Shown: one piece after another, positions 6,200 to 15,893 of the stretch
Layout of the letters: every line of letters starts with the position of its first letter
Position numbering within the stretch: the stretch's first letter is position 1
Assembly (NCBI GenBank): GCA_021773365.1
Contig: JAJFKF010000017.1
Span: 17,410-81,409 of the forward strand
Direction: 5' to 3'
Length of the DNA stretch: 64,000 nucleotides
Source of the DNA: Gammaproteobacteria bacterium
GTDB taxonomy: Bacteria; Pseudomonadota; Gammaproteobacteria; Steroidobacterales; Steroidobacteraceae
Made by a program: the position numbers and the translations under genes
Notes under the pieces: generated by a model
What the model was told of the DNA's origin: nothing
The model's database searches: none
The model's input: only the letters and a program-made list of their open reading frames with translations

Positions 6200-9100
6200 A
6201 TGCGCAGCGTATCGACCATTCTGTCCATCGTCCTGGCCCAGTGCCTGGCACTGCTGCTGTGCGGCGCAACGGCCGCCCAGAGCCCGCGGGTGTCCCTGGA
6301 CATCCAGCCGCAGCCGGTGCGCGCTGCCCTGCAGGCCTTCGGCGATCAAACCGGAATGCAGGTGCTCTACCGCATTGGTGATGTGTCCAAGGATGGCGTG
6401 ACCTCGGCCGCAGTGAGAGGCGAACTCTCCGCTCGTGAGGCGCTGGAGCGGCTGCTGGCCAACACGGGGCTGAAATACGAATTCATCAATGAGCGCACGG
6501 TGCGTATTTCCGCGCCGGTGAAGTCCGGTGCGGCGGTTGGCACGGCGACTCAATCGATTCAGCTGGCGCGCGTGGAACAGCAGGTCGAGGATGAGCCCAT
6601 CGTCGGTTCAAGCCCGGCCAGTCAAGCGAAAACGGCGGAGCAGGCCGCGCTTGTCAATTCAGCGGGCATTCCCGAAATCCTGGTTAAGGGCGCGCGCAGC
6701 TCCAACACTGACATTCGCCGCACCGAGGATGATGTGCAGCCCTACGTGGTGTTCGATGCGGAGGAGATCGGGCGTTCCATGGCGCCGGACCTGGAAACCT
6801 TCCTGCGAACCCGCCTGCCGATGAATCAGTCGCGCATCAGCGCGGGGCAGTCAATGCTCGGCGCCACGACATCCACTAGCAGCTCCATCGATCTTCGCGG
6901 CCTGGGGGATGACCAGACTCTGATCCTGGTCAACGGCCGCCGCATGCCGGGCCCGGCCACTTCAAATGGTTTTCTCCAGCCAGACATCAATGGCATCCCG
7001 CCCTCGGCGGTGGAGCGCATCGAGATCCTGCCCTCCACCGCCGGGGGCATCTACGGCGGCGGGGCCACCGGCGGGGTGGTGAATATCATTCTGAAGCGCG
7101 ACTACAACGATCTGGAACTCACTGCCCGTTACGACGGCACCTTTGCCGGCGGTGGCGCGCAGCGGCGCCTGGACGCCACGGCGGGTTTCACCCTGGAAGG
7201 CGGGCGCACCCATGTCATGCTCACGGCCAGCTACCGCGACGGCAATCCCCTGTACATAGGCGATCGGGATTTTACTGCCCGTGCCCGCGCCTTGCAGGAG
7301 GAGAACAATCATGCCGCCTTTCGCAGCAACTCGATCCCTCTGTGGGGCTACACCACCAACATCAGGAGCAATAACGGCAGCAACCTGGTGCTGAAGCCAA
7401 TCTCGCCAGGCGGTGCGGAGCGCCCGCTGAACTCACCCATCGCCTCTGTGCCCGTGGGCTATGCGGGGCCGGGCAGCGACAACGGCGCGGCGTTTCTGGG
7501 CACGGCCGATCAGTACAACCTGGCGGTGGCGGACGATGTGCTGGGCAATCAGTACTCGCTGCTGAACGCCCCCTCGGTGCGCTCGCTGCAGTTGAGCGTG
7601 CGGCGGGAGTTCACCGACCGCATCGAGGCGTTCGTCGATGCCACCCGCTACGACAACCGGTCGGTGCGTATGGGAAGTGGAAGCACGACGAAAGTTGTTA
7701 CCCTGCCGGCAGGCCCGAACAATCCCTTCACCCAGGCGGTGCGGCTGTCGGTGCCCCTGGTGGGTTATGAGAACGACAGGATACGCAGCCCCTCTCAATC
7801 CCTGAGCGAGCAGCTCAGCGGGGGAATGATCGTGCGCCTGCCGCGAGATTGGATGGTGCAGGGGGAGTACAGCCTGGGCCGATCAACCAGCACCTATGGA
7901 TTCACGAGAACCCTCCTGAGTGCGGACGGCAATGCCGCACTGATCGATGGGCGGCTGGATCCCTTGAGCGATGTGAATGCCTACCCGCTGGATTTCTCCG
8001 CCTTCTATCCAGGTGAAACCGGCCGTCGCAACACCGGGGACCATTCCGCTGAACGGGAAAACACTACCCTGCGGGTGTCCGGCCCGCTGCTGCAGCTCCC
8101 CGGCGGCCCTCTGCGCCTGGCCGCGCTGATTGAGCGCCGCGCGCAGTTCACCGGAGATCGAGTGTCAGCCAGCACCTCGCCGACCAGCGACACGACCACC
8201 TTCAGCTACTTTCCTGAAGTGGGCTCGAGCACCAACAGCGGATACGCGGAACTGAACGCGCCGCTGGTCTCGGCGGCCAATGCGCGGCCGGGGCTGCAGG
8301 GCCTGGACCTGCGCGCCTCCTACCGCTACGACACCACCGAGACCCGTACCCGGCCGTCTGACGAGAGTTCCGTGCGCGTGCCCTCGCCCGACGGTCCATT
8401 TCCGCAGGTGCCGTTTCAGACCAACAGCGTGACGGGCAACCAGTACACACTGGGCTTGCGCTACACGCCGGTGGAGAGTGTGATGCTGCGGGTCAGTTAT
8501 GGCGAAGGGATATTGCCGCCCGCGCCTGCCCAGCTGTCTGAGTTCGATGCTTCTTTTATCGCATTCGTTTTAGGTAGCTATCTCGATCCCAAACGCGGCG
8601 GGTTACCTGTCAACACCGCAACGATCGAGCAGTATCTTTTCGGCGGCAGCTTGCTGCTGCGCCCGGAGCACTCTGCCAGCTGGTCCGGCGGTGTGATATT
8701 CACGCCGGTCCCTCTGCCGGGCCTGAGGCTGTCAGTGGACTACACCCGGATCGAGAAGATCGACGAGATTGGTGCTCTGGGTAGTCAAGGGCAGCTGAAT
8801 CTGGAAGATGATTTTCCGGGTACCATCGTGCGCAATGAGCTGACCGCGGCGGACGCGGCGCTGGGCTACACGGGAGGGACGATTCGGATATTCAATGGCG
8901 GCAACGTGAATATTGCCAAGAGTCTGGCGGAGGCGTTCGACATCCAGGCCGACTACAGTTGGGAGACGCGCTTCGGGTCCTTTGCCGCCAATGTGCTGGC
9001 CACCGTGCAGCCGCGCCTGTCGCAGCGGGCCACGCCGGACGGTGCGGATATGGACACGGTGGGCTACAACAACGGCCCGCTGAAATGGCGGGCCAATGCA

Positions 9101-9469
9101 GGCCTGCGCTTCAGTCGCGGCGCCTGGGACCTGGCCTGGAACCTGCAGTACTACGATGCTTCCCTGATCTACTTCAGCTCGGACTCTGCAATTTCCCGTA
9201 ACACTGCAGTGCTCAATCAGGGTTCAGAATTGATTCCGACCCAGACCTATCACGATGTGTACGGCCGCTACCGTTTCGAGAACGCGTCCGGCTTCGCAGG
9301 CGGTTTGCTGCAGAACACCGAGTTGCAGATCTCGGTGCAGAATGTGCTCAACACCAGTCCGCCCATACTGGCTTCCGCTACCAACATCTTCACTCAAGGC
9401 TACGCCACCGAAGGTGATGCACGTCTGCGACGCTATTCCATCGCCTTCACCAAGCGCTTCGGCCGCTGA
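6200..9469 (+). CDS. TonB-dependent receptor with STN signalling domain, system A
   Basis: Outer-membrane active-transport receptor and transducer of 1089 residues. Signal peptide about 1-27 (LALLLCGATAAQ), STN domain about 32-97 (PVRAALQAFGDQTGMQVLYR ... ALERLLANTGLKYEF), proline-poor linker, TonB box EILVKGAR at 159-166, plug to about residue 305 (LVNGRRMPG, GGIYGGGATGGVVNII), then a 22-strand-type barrel ending FTKRFGR. ATG at 6200 is preceded by GAGGGGGAG. STN is expected to signal ligand binding to FecR-A. Plug and barrel DNA is highly similar to receptors B and C, whereas short stretches such as the residues after LPMNQSR vary. Substrate unknown; the family covers siderophores, cobalamin, sugars and other large compounds. 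Confidence 0.95.
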   Translation: MRSVSTILSIVLAQCLALLLCGATAAQSPRVSLDIQPQPVRAALQAFGDQTGMQVLYRIGDVSKDGVTSAAVRGELSAREALERLLANTGLKYEFINERTVRISAPVKSGAAVGTATQSIQLARVEQQVEDEPIVGSSPASQAKTAEQAALVNSAGIPEILVKGARSSNTDIRRTEDDVQPYVVFDAEEIGRSMAPDLETFLRTRLPMNQSRISAGQSMLGATTSTSSSIDLRGLGDDQTLILVNGRRMPGPATSNGFLQPDINGIPPSAVERIEILPSTAGGIYGGGATGGVVNIILKRDYNDLELTARYDGTFAGGGAQRRLDATAGFTLEGGRTHVMLTASYRDGNPLYIGDRDFTARARALQEENNHAAFRSNSIPLWGYTTNIRSNNGSNLVLKPISPGGAERPLNSPIASVPVGYAGPGSDNGAAFLGTADQYNLAVADDVLGNQYSLLNAPSVRSLQLSVRREFTDRIEAFVDATRYDNRSVRMGSGSTTKVVTLPAGPNNPFTQAVRLSVPLVGYENDRIRSPSQSLSEQLSGGMIVRLPRDWMVQGEYSLGRSTSTYGFTRTLLSADGNAALIDGRLDPLSDVNAYPLDFSAFYPGETGRRNTGDHSAERENTTLRVSGPLLQLPGGPLRLAALIERRAQFTGDRVSASTSPTSDTTTFSYFPEVGSSTNSGYAELNAPLVSAANARPGLQGLDLRASYRYDTTETRTRPSDESSVRVPSPDGPFPQVPFQTNSVTGNQYTLGLRYTPVESVMLRVSYGEGILPPAPAQLSEFDASFIAFVLGSYLDPKRGGLPVNTATIEQYLFGGSLLLRPEHSASWSGGVIFTPVPLPGLRLSVDYTRIEKIDEIGALGSQGQLNLEDDFPGTIVRNELTAADAALGYTGGTIRIFNGGNVNIAKSLAEAFDIQADYSWETRFGSFAANVLATVQPRLSQRATPDGADMDTVGYNNGPLKWRANAGLRFSRGAWDLAWNLQYYDASLIYFSSDSAISRNTAVLNQGSELIPTQTYHDVYGRYRFENASGFAGGLLQNTELQISVQNVLNTSPPILASATNIFTQGYATEGDARLRRYSIAFTKRFGR

Positions 9470-9568
9470 CTTTGTCGGGAGTGCCCTCTCCGGCCGGCAG
9501 TTCCGCTGGTCAGGGAGGCGTCAGGCGAGAGAAATAAGCGGTCTCTTCCAGGCTGTTACGAGCTCACT

Positions 9569-10612
9569 TTATCGGGCCATCGAATTGACGCGCAAAGTAA
9601 TCAGCTTCCCGTCCTGCTCATAGGTAGAGGTCAGCTCGCCGTCGCGCTCGAGGAAGGCCAGCAGCGAGGGCAGGTCGTCGACATTGAATACGCCGCTGAG
9701 CCGGCGTGAGGCCAGCGCCGTGTCGGCAATGCGCAGCTGCACGCGGTTGTACCGATTCACCTCCTTGACCACTTCCTCCAGCGTCTGGGAGGTGAACACC
9801 AGTTGGCGATTGCGCCAGGCGACAGGGCTGTCGCCCTGGGAGGTGGTTTGTTTGGCGATGCGTCGGGCGGTGATGCGTGCCTGCTCGCCCCTGGCCAAGG
9901 GCGTCGCCGTTTCGCTCCCGGCGTCGATCGAGACTTTCACGCGGCCTTCGATCACCGCCACTGTGCTGCTGTCGCCGTCGCGATGGATATTGAACTGCGT
10001 GCCCACCGCCTGAATGGTCGCGCTGCCGGCATCGACCCGGAACGGACGGGCGGGATCGGCGGCGACGACAAACAGGGCCTCGCCATCCAGCAGGCGCAGG
10101 TCGCGGGCCTGAGCTGAATAGCGCACCTGCAGTCGGGAGCGGGTGTTCAGATACACCACCGATCCGTCCTGCAGGCGCCAGGAGCGTTGCTCGCCAACAG
10201 TCGTCGCATATTCCTGGTCGCCAGCGGGCAGCGACGGCAGAAAATACGCGGCGCCGGCGAGGATCATCACTCCGGCGGCGATGGCCGCGGCCCAACGCGC
10301 CCGGCGGTGGCGCGTGTGCCGCGTTTGTTCCACGGGGCAGGACTCGATATCGGGGCTTTCCTGCAAAGGCAGGATTTCAGCCGTACCTTGCCGCAGCAGC
10401 TTGCTGACATCCAGCCGGCGCTGCGGATCGACAGTGTCGAGGCTGTGCAAGGCGGCATCCGTGGCCAGCAGCTCCTGCAGATGCTGGGGCGAGTGCTTCA
10501 GCCATGCCACGAAAGCGCTGCGGGTGGCGGATGTTCTGTCCTGCTCCAGCCGGAGCAGCCACTGGGCGGCTTCCTCGCCGATCTTCAGTTCATGGCGCAG
10601 GTGGGATTTCAT
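9569..10612 (-). CDS. FecR-type anti-sigma factor, system B
   Basis: A 347-residue inner-membrane protein with DUF4880 at about 10-52 (AAQWLLRLEQDRTSAT, FVAWLKHSPQH), transmembrane segment about 107-125, FecR domain about 135-235 (WRLQDGSVVYLNTRSRLQV, LLDGEALFVVA, GTQFNIHRD) and DUF4974 from about 275 (LEEVVKEVNRYN, LSGVFNVDDLPSLLAFL). The start overlaps the fecI-B stop by 4 bases. The gene converges on receptor A with a 99-base gap containing no recognised element. Expected partner of FecI-B and of the STN domain of receptor B. Confidence 0.93.
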   Translation of the reverse strand: MKSHLRHELKIGEEAAQWLLRLEQDRTSATRSAFVAWLKHSPQHLQELLATDAALHSLDTVDPQRRLDVSKLLRQGTAEILPLQESPDIESCPVEQTRHTRHRRARWAAAIAAGVMILAGAAYFLPSLPAGDQEYATTVGEQRSWRLQDGSVVYLNTRSRLQVRYSAQARDLRLLDGEALFVVAADPARPFRVDAGSATIQAVGTQFNIHRDGDSSTVAVIEGRVKVSIDAGSETATPLARGEQARITARRIAKQTTSQGDSPVAWRNRQLVFTSQTLEEVVKEVNRYNRVQLRIADTALASRRLSGVFNVDDLPSLLAFLERDGELTSTYEQDGKLITLRVNSMAR

Positions 10613-11163
10613 CTCTGAGCCCCCGGTGAAGCGAGGTGGGCGCGGCGGAAATGCGCGATCGCCCGATACAGATACTTCTCGGCCGTGTGCTGGGAAATAC
10701 GCAGCTTCTCGGCGATCTCCGGGCAGGACAAACCATCGCGCTTGTACAGCAGCAGAACCGCCTGGTACGTGCCGGGCAGTTCGGCCAGGCGGTGCTCGAT
10801 TTCCTGCCGGGCATTCAGGGACTCGACCAGCTCGTCGCGCAGCACGTCTGCCGGACGCTCCGCCGATTCGTCCGCGGCCTGGGAGTCAAAGACCACCGTC
10901 TCGCGTTCCTCTCGCCGTCGCCGGTCGTAGAGCAGGTTGGCGGCAATGCGGTACAGGTAGGCCATGGGCTGGCGGATCAGCGCGTGATCCGGGGTCTGCA
11001 GGAAGCGGACATAGACTTCCTGCAGCAAATCCGTGGCCTCGGGGTTGCCGCGCCCCATCCGCCGGAGCAAAAAGCCATGCAGGCGGGCGCGAGTCTCTTC
11101 CAGCTCGGCGCTCGAAGGCATCGGTCCGTTATCTGCTGGTCTTGGTGCGGTGCGATTGCTCAC
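10609..11163 (-). CDS. FecI-type ECF sigma factor, system B
   Basis: A 184-residue sigma factor. Region 2 lies at about 25-95 (LHGFLLRRMGRG, ATDLLQEVYVRFLQ, AYLYRIAANLLYDRR) and region 4 at about 122-175 (LAELPGTYQAVLLLYKRDG, CPEIAEKLRISQHTAEKYLY). ATG at 11163 is the first in frame. It is divergent from receptor B, and the intergenic region has matched boxes in both directions, so FecI-B probably transcribes both units. No full-length antisense frame in this region shows protein family features. Confidence 0.93.
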   Translation of the reverse strand: MSNRTAPRPADNGPMPSSAELEETRARLHGFLLRRMGRGNPEATDLLQEVYVRFLQTPDHALIRQPMAYLYRIAANLLYDRRRREERETVVFDSQAADESAERPADVLRDELVESLNARQEIEHRLAELPGTYQAVLLLYKRDGLSCPEIAEKLRISQHTAEKYLYRAIAHFRRAHLASPGAQR

Positions 11164-11193
11164 GGCTGGCTCTGAACGCTTCTCTGTTGATTA

Positions 11194-11261
11194 TGACTGT
11201 CGGGCTTGCGGATTTCGGTACTCGGCGGCCCCGGTACCGAAATTCGCCTTCCCGCCAGTCA
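11194..11261. promoter_or_regulatory. Matched divergent ECF promoters of system B
   Basis: GTACCGAAAT-N12-CAGTCA is present on both strands. Plus-strand boxes are 11234-11243 and 11256-11261; minus-strand boxes are the complements of 11212-11221 and 11194-11199. The inner boxes make a perfect 10-bp inverted repeat 12 bp apart. The outer boxes carry the GTC core common in ECF -10 elements. Confidence 0.65.
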
Positions 11262-11338
11262 ACCTGAACGAGGGGACCATAAATCACTTGCTCCCCGGTG
11301 GCCATCCGACCTTCTGGGTATGATCTGCGGAGGAAATC

Positions 11339-14300
11339 ATGACATTGCTTAGAACACTCACGGTTGCGCTTGGTTTGTCGTTGCTTGCAGGTGCTGCCGC
11401 TGCCGAGCAGCCGGCTGAGCAGGCTGTGGCGCTGGATATCCCAGCCTCCACTGTGGAGGAGGCGCTGAAGACCTTTGCCCGCCAGGCGAAGATTCAGGTG
11501 CTGTTCTATTCGGCAGCGGTGGAGAAGATGAATGCGCCGCGGCTGAGCGGCAGTTTCACTCCTGACGCGGCCCTGGCCCGATTGCTGGCGGGCACGGACC
11601 TGCGCTACGAGTTCATCAATGAGCGCACCATTGCCATTCGTGCGCCGAAGTCGCAGACCTCGGCGCGTCAGCCCATCGAGTCGTTGCGGCTGGTGCAGGC
11701 TGTTGAATCGAATGGACGGCAGTCCAGAGAATCGGCAGCGGTGGTTGATGCGTCGGAGGCTGAAAGCAGCAGAGGCGTGCCGGAAATCCTGGTCAAGGGC
11801 GCGCGCACGTCCAACACCGATATCCGCCGCACCGAGAATGATGTGCAGCCTTACGTGGTGTTCGACTCGGAGGAGCTCAAGCGGTCCATGGCGCCGGATC
11901 TGGAGACTTTCCTGAGAACCCGCCTGCCGATGAACCAGTCGCGCGGCAGTGAGGGGCAGGATGTGGGTAGTATTCGCGGCAATCAAAGTACGATTGATCT
12001 GCGTGGCCTGGGCACCGATGAGACCCTGATCCTGGTCAACGGCCGGCGCATGCCGGGCGTGGCCAACACCGGCGACTTCGATCAGCCGGATATCAACGGC
12101 ATTCCGATCTCGGCGGTGGAGCGCATCGAGATCCTGCCCTCCACGGCAGGTGGTATCTATGGTGGCGGGGCCACCGGTGGCGTGGTGAACATTATTCTCA
12201 AGCGCGATTACTCCGATCTGGAGCTGAGCGCCCGCTACGATGGCACCTTTGCCGGCGGCGGCGCACAGCGGCGCCTGGACGCCACGGCGGGCTTTACCCT
12301 GGAGGGCGGGCGGACCAACGTCATGCTCACAGCCAGCTATCGCGATGGCAATCCCTTGTACATTGGCGATCGCGACTTCACGGCCCGCGCACGCGCCTTG
12401 CAGGACGGGAACAATCATGCCGCCCTGGTCGCCATGAGTAATCCGCTGCACGGCTATACCACCAATATCAGAAGCGCCAACGGCAGCGACTTGGTGTTGA
12501 AGGAGGGAATGATCTCGCTGGACTCGCCCATCGCGCATGTGCCGGTGGGTTACGCGGGACCGGCGAGCGACAACGGTGTGGCGTTTCTGGGTACGGCCGA
12601 TCATTACAACCTGGCGCTGGCCGAGGATGTGCTGGGCAAGCAGTATTCGCTGCTGAACACCCCCTCGGTGCGTTCGCTGCAATTCAGCGCACGGCGGGAG
12701 TTCACTGACCGTATCGAGGCCTTTGTCGATGCTGCCCGCTACGACAACCGGTCGATACGCATGGGCAGCTCACAGGTACGCAACCGGATCAATCTCACAT
12801 TGGAGGAAGGCCCGAACAATCCGTTTGATCAGGCGGTGAAGATCTCGGTACCCCTGGTGGGCTATGAAACTGATCGATTGCGCGATCATGCGACATCCCT
12901 GAGCGAGCAACTCAGCGGGGGCGTGATCGTGCGCCTGCCGCGGGAGTGGACGGTGCAGGGCGAGTACAGCCTGGGGCGATCGAATTACACCTTTCAGTAT
13001 CCGCGAGACCTGCTGAGCGCGGACGGCAACGCCGCGCTGCTCGACGGGCGGCTCGATCCGCTGAGCGATGTGAACGCCTTTCCGCTGGATTTTTCCGCCT
13101 ACTATGCGGATGAGGCCATCGGCCGCTACACCGGTGAGCTTCCCGCGGAACGGGACAGCGCCACGCTGCGGGTGTCCGGCCCGCTGCTGACCCTGCCGGG
13201 CGGGGCGCTGCGCCTGGCCGCTCTGCTGGAGCGGCGCGAGCAGTTCACCGGCGATCGGGTTCTCGCGAGCTATCCGAGCAGCGCCGGTGGCGACCTCGGC
13301 TTTTTCTACTATCCTGAAGTGGGTTGGAACACCGACAGCGGCTACGCGGAGCTGAACGCGCCGCTGGTCTCCGCCGCCAACGCCCGGCCGGGATTATTGG
13401 GCCTGGATCTGCGGGCCTCCTACCGCTACGACACCATCACGATCCGTACCCGACCACTGGATGTGCCCAGTGTGCGTGTACCTTCGATCGACGGTCCGTT
13501 CCCGGACGTGCCATTTCAGACCAACAGCGTGACGGGCAACCAGTACACGCTGGGCATGCGCTACACTCCGGTGGAGAATGTCGTGCTGCGGGCCAGTTAT
13601 GGCGAAGGCATACTGCCGCCGGCACCGACCCAGCTTTCCGAGTTGAATGTTTCTCCGTTTGGACTGATTGGTGTGGCCGACCCCAAGCGCGGCGCTCTGC
13701 CGGTGAATATATTTCTGGTCGAACGATACACATTCATCGGCAGCCTGCTGCTACGCCCGGAACGTTCTGCCAGCTGGTCGGGCGGGCTGATCCTCACGCC
13801 GGGCACCCTGCCGGGTTTCAGATTGTCGGTGGACTACACTCGGATCGAGAAGATCGATGAGATCGGTTTTCTGTCCGCGCAGGTGCTGCTCGACCTGGAG
13901 GATGATTTTTCGGGCGTTGTGGTGCGCAATGAACTGACAGCGGCGGACGCGGCTCTGGGCTACATGGGCGGGACGATCCGCGAGTTTCATGCCGGGTTTG
14001 TCAACATCGCCAGGACTCGGGTGGAGGCGTTCGATATCCAGGCCGACTACAGTTGGGAGACGCGCCTGGGATCCTTTGCCGCCAACGTGATGGCCACCGT
14101 GCAGCCGCGCCTCTCGCAGCAGGCCGCTCCGGACAGCGATGACCTCAACACGGTGAGCTACAGCAACGGCCCGTTGAAATGGCGCGCCAATGCGGGGCTG
14201 CGCTTCAGTCGTGGTGCCCTGGATCTGGGCTGGAACATGCAGTACTACGACGCCTCGCGCGTGTACACCAGCACGGCCTCGGATCTGGTCCGTGACAATG

Positions 14301-14563
14301 TCGTGCTCAGGCAGGGTTCGCCCCGGATTCCCACCCAGACCTATCACGACGTGTACGGTCGCTACCGATTCCAGGATGCGCCCGGTTTTGCCGGCAGCCT
14401 GCTGCGCAACACCGAGTTGCAGGTTTCAGTGAAGAATGTGCTCAACACCAGCCCGCCCATCGTGGCTTCGTCCACCTACTATGCGGTCGCCGGCTACGCC
14501 ACCGAGGGAGATCCTCGTCTGCGGCGCTACTCCATCGCCTTTACCAAGCGCTTTGGCCAATGA
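11339..14563 (+). CDS. TonB-dependent receptor with STN signalling domain, system B
   Basis: A 1074-residue outer-membrane receptor. Signal peptide about 1-23 (LSLLAGAAAAEQ), STN about 29-95 (STVEEALKTFARQAKIQVLF, LARLLAGTDLRYEFINERT), TonB box EILVKGAR near 149-156, plug with LVNGRRMPG and GGIYGGGATGGVVNII, barrel to FTKRFGQ. ATG at 11339 follows GGAGG at 6 bases. Plug and barrel closely match receptors A and C, and differences cluster in short presumed loops. It presumably signals through its own FecR-B/FecI-B. Substrate not predictable from sequence. Confidence 0.95.
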   Translation: MTLLRTLTVALGLSLLAGAAAAEQPAEQAVALDIPASTVEEALKTFARQAKIQVLFYSAAVEKMNAPRLSGSFTPDAALARLLAGTDLRYEFINERTIAIRAPKSQTSARQPIESLRLVQAVESNGRQSRESAAVVDASEAESSRGVPEILVKGARTSNTDIRRTENDVQPYVVFDSEELKRSMAPDLETFLRTRLPMNQSRGSEGQDVGSIRGNQSTIDLRGLGTDETLILVNGRRMPGVANTGDFDQPDINGIPISAVERIEILPSTAGGIYGGGATGGVVNIILKRDYSDLELSARYDGTFAGGGAQRRLDATAGFTLEGGRTNVMLTASYRDGNPLYIGDRDFTARARALQDGNNHAALVAMSNPLHGYTTNIRSANGSDLVLKEGMISLDSPIAHVPVGYAGPASDNGVAFLGTADHYNLALAEDVLGKQYSLLNTPSVRSLQFSARREFTDRIEAFVDAARYDNRSIRMGSSQVRNRINLTLEEGPNNPFDQAVKISVPLVGYETDRLRDHATSLSEQLSGGVIVRLPREWTVQGEYSLGRSNYTFQYPRDLLSADGNAALLDGRLDPLSDVNAFPLDFSAYYADEAIGRYTGELPAERDSATLRVSGPLLTLPGGALRLAALLERREQFTGDRVLASYPSSAGGDLGFFYYPEVGWNTDSGYAELNAPLVSAANARPGLLGLDLRASYRYDTITIRTRPLDVPSVRVPSIDGPFPDVPFQTNSVTGNQYTLGMRYTPVENVVLRASYGEGILPPAPTQLSELNVSPFGLIGVADPKRGALPVNIFLVERYTFIGSLLLRPERSASWSGGLILTPGTLPGFRLSVDYTRIEKIDEIGFLSAQVLLDLEDDFSGVVVRNELTAADAALGYMGGTIREFHAGFVNIARTRVEAFDIQADYSWETRLGSFAANVMATVQPRLSQQAAPDSDDLNTVSYSNGPLKWRANAGLRFSRGALDLGWNMQYYDASRVYTSTASDLVRDNVVLRQGSPRIPTQTYHDVYGRYRFQDAPGFAGSLLRNTELQVSVKNVLNTSPPIVASSTYYAVAGYATEGDPRLRRYSIAFTKRFGQ

Positions 14564-14591
14564 AACCGATGCACTGTCATTGACCTGGCGG

Positions 14592-14621
14592 GGACCCTCG
14601 CCGGCTGGATGGCGAGGGTCC
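14592..14621 (+). terminator. Hairpin after receptor B
   Basis: A perfect 11-bp stem, GGACCCTCGCC with GGCGAGGGTCC and an 8-nt loop, begins 28 bases after the stop codon. There is no T run. Stem sequence shared with 2518-2543. Confidence 0.55.
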
Positions 14622-14672
14622 ATAAACGCGGGGCTTGCTGCAAGTTGAGGTTTGGCCAAGAATGGACAAACT

Positions 14673-14876
14673 ATGAAACAGGTTCCGGCCGGCAATGCCA
14701 AGAATAATTTCGGTGCCTTACTCGAAGACGTCGCGGCCTTGGGCGTGGTCGAGATCGTCCGCTACGGTCGCCCGGCCCCCGTGAACTGGGGAGAGAACCA
14801 TATGATTCCCCCCGAGCTGGCGTGCTCGGCATCCATCGTCAGCCAGCCGCATGACTGCTATGAAGACGAAGCGTAG
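14673..14876 (+). pseudogene. Phd/YefM-type antitoxin remnant
   Basis: The first about 32 residues (MKQVPAGNAKNNFGALLEDV, then VEIVRYGRPAPV) resemble the N-terminal DNA-binding part of Phd/YefM antitoxins. The following 35 residues (WGENHMIPPELACSASI...) do not resemble the toxin-binding tail, and no toxin gene follows. The next feature is the convergent 3' end of fecR-C, 66 bases away. Probably a broken antitoxin left at the junction between systems B and C. ATG at 14673 is chosen from the family start; an upstream TTG at 14652 is less likely. Confidence 0.55.
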
Positions 14877-14942
14877 CCGTGCGATGGCAGCGCAGCTGCC
14901 CGGCCGCGCGCCTGATCGATAGTCGATATCGAATAGGAAATA

Positions 14943-15893
14943 TCAATAGTCGATGCGGATCGTATTGCCGTGCTCCACGGCGCGCAGGTCGAAGCCTTCC
15001 TCCAGCAGCCGCACGAAGGCCGCCATATTGGTGGCTTCGAAGCTGCCGCCGATCCGCACCCCGGCGGCCGCCTCGCTGATCTGCAGCCGGCGGCGGTTGT
15101 AGCGGTTGAACTCCGCCGCCGCCTCGCCCAGGGTGGTCTGGTCGAAGGTGAGCATGCCCTGGCGCCAGCTCAGTTCCCGCGCCAGCGCCTGCGCGTCCCG
15201 CGCCTGGAGATGTGTTTGTCCGCCTTGCGAGAGCACCGCATCTCCGCTGGTCATGATCACCGGCGCCGCGGCGGCGCCTCGATCGGCCTGTTCCAGGCGT
15301 ACGCGGCCCTCGGTTACCACCACCTGCACGCTATCATCATCGCGTTGTACCGTGAACTTTGTTCCCAGCACGGTGATGCGCTGTGCGCCGGCATGCACGA
15401 CAAACGGTCGCGCGGGATCGCTGACGATGTCGAAGTATGCCTCGCCGCGCTCCAGCCACACGGTGCGGGCGGTATCGTCCAGCGCGGCGCGCACGAGCGT
15501 GTCGGTGTTCAGTTCCATATGCGAGCCGTCCGTCAGCGGCACGGTCTGGCGGATGCCCACCGCGGTGGCGTACGTCTCGTAGCCGGATCGGTGCGCGTAC
15601 CACAGCGTGGAGGTGACGAGTGCGAGGGAGGCGGCGATGGCAGCGGCCCAGGGTTTCCAGCGCGGCGGGCGTTGCGCCGGCAATGCGGCTGTTACGGGCG
15701 CCGGGTCGCGCAACGCGGCCAGCCGGTCGACCCGGCTCCAGCCGTACTCCAGTCGCAGGTAGGTCACTTCGTGCAGTGTGGAGGTGCGCAGCCACTCATC
15801 CAGCGCCGCCTGGTCCACCGCGCTCCAGTCCGGCGCCTGTCGGCGCGCCAGGAACTGAGCGGCGTGCGCCTCGATCTGTTGTGCGTGGCTCAT
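14943..15893 (-). CDS. FecR-type anti-sigma factor, system C
   Basis: A 316-residue inner-membrane protein, shorter than its neighbours. DUF4880-like region about 5-48 (AAQFLARRQAPDWSAVD, LDEWLRTS), transmembrane segment about 82-99, FecR domain about 108-205 (VPLTDGSHMELNTDT, LERGEAYFDIV, LGTKFTVQRDD) and DUF4974 from about 240 (LGEAAAEFNRYN, IGGSFEATNMAAFVRLL). ATGA overlap with fecI-C. Together with FecI-C it is clearly more diverged from A, B and D than those are from each other, matching the divergent STN domain of receptor C. Confidence 0.92.
   Translation of the reverse strand: MSHAQQIEAHAAQFLARRQAPDWSAVDQAALDEWLRTSTLHEVTYLRLEYGWSRVDRLAALRDPAPVTAALPAQRPPRWKPWAAAIAASLALVTSTLWYAHRSGYETYATAVGIRQTVPLTDGSHMELNTDTLVRAALDDTARTVWLERGEAYFDIVSDPARPFVVHAGAQRITVLGTKFTVQRDDDSVQVVVTEGRVRLEQADRGAAAAPVIMTSGDAVLSQGGQTHLQARDAQALARELSWRQGMLTFDQTTLGEAAAEFNRYNRRRLQISEAAAGVRIGGSFEATNMAAFVRLLEEGFDLRAVEHGNTIRIDY

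Noticed and set aside
10143..11267. Long plus-strand open frame (374 codons) antisense to fecI-B and fecR-B
   Set aside because: Arginine/serine/alanine-rich composition typical of antisense frames in GC-rich DNA; no family features, and the opposite strand has clear FecI and FecR domains.
11129..12682. 517-codon minus-strand frame opposite receptor B
   Set aside because: His/Arg/Gln-rich shadow frame that recurs opposite every receptor of this type (also 35811-37037 and 29335-30639), explained by conserved receptor codons.
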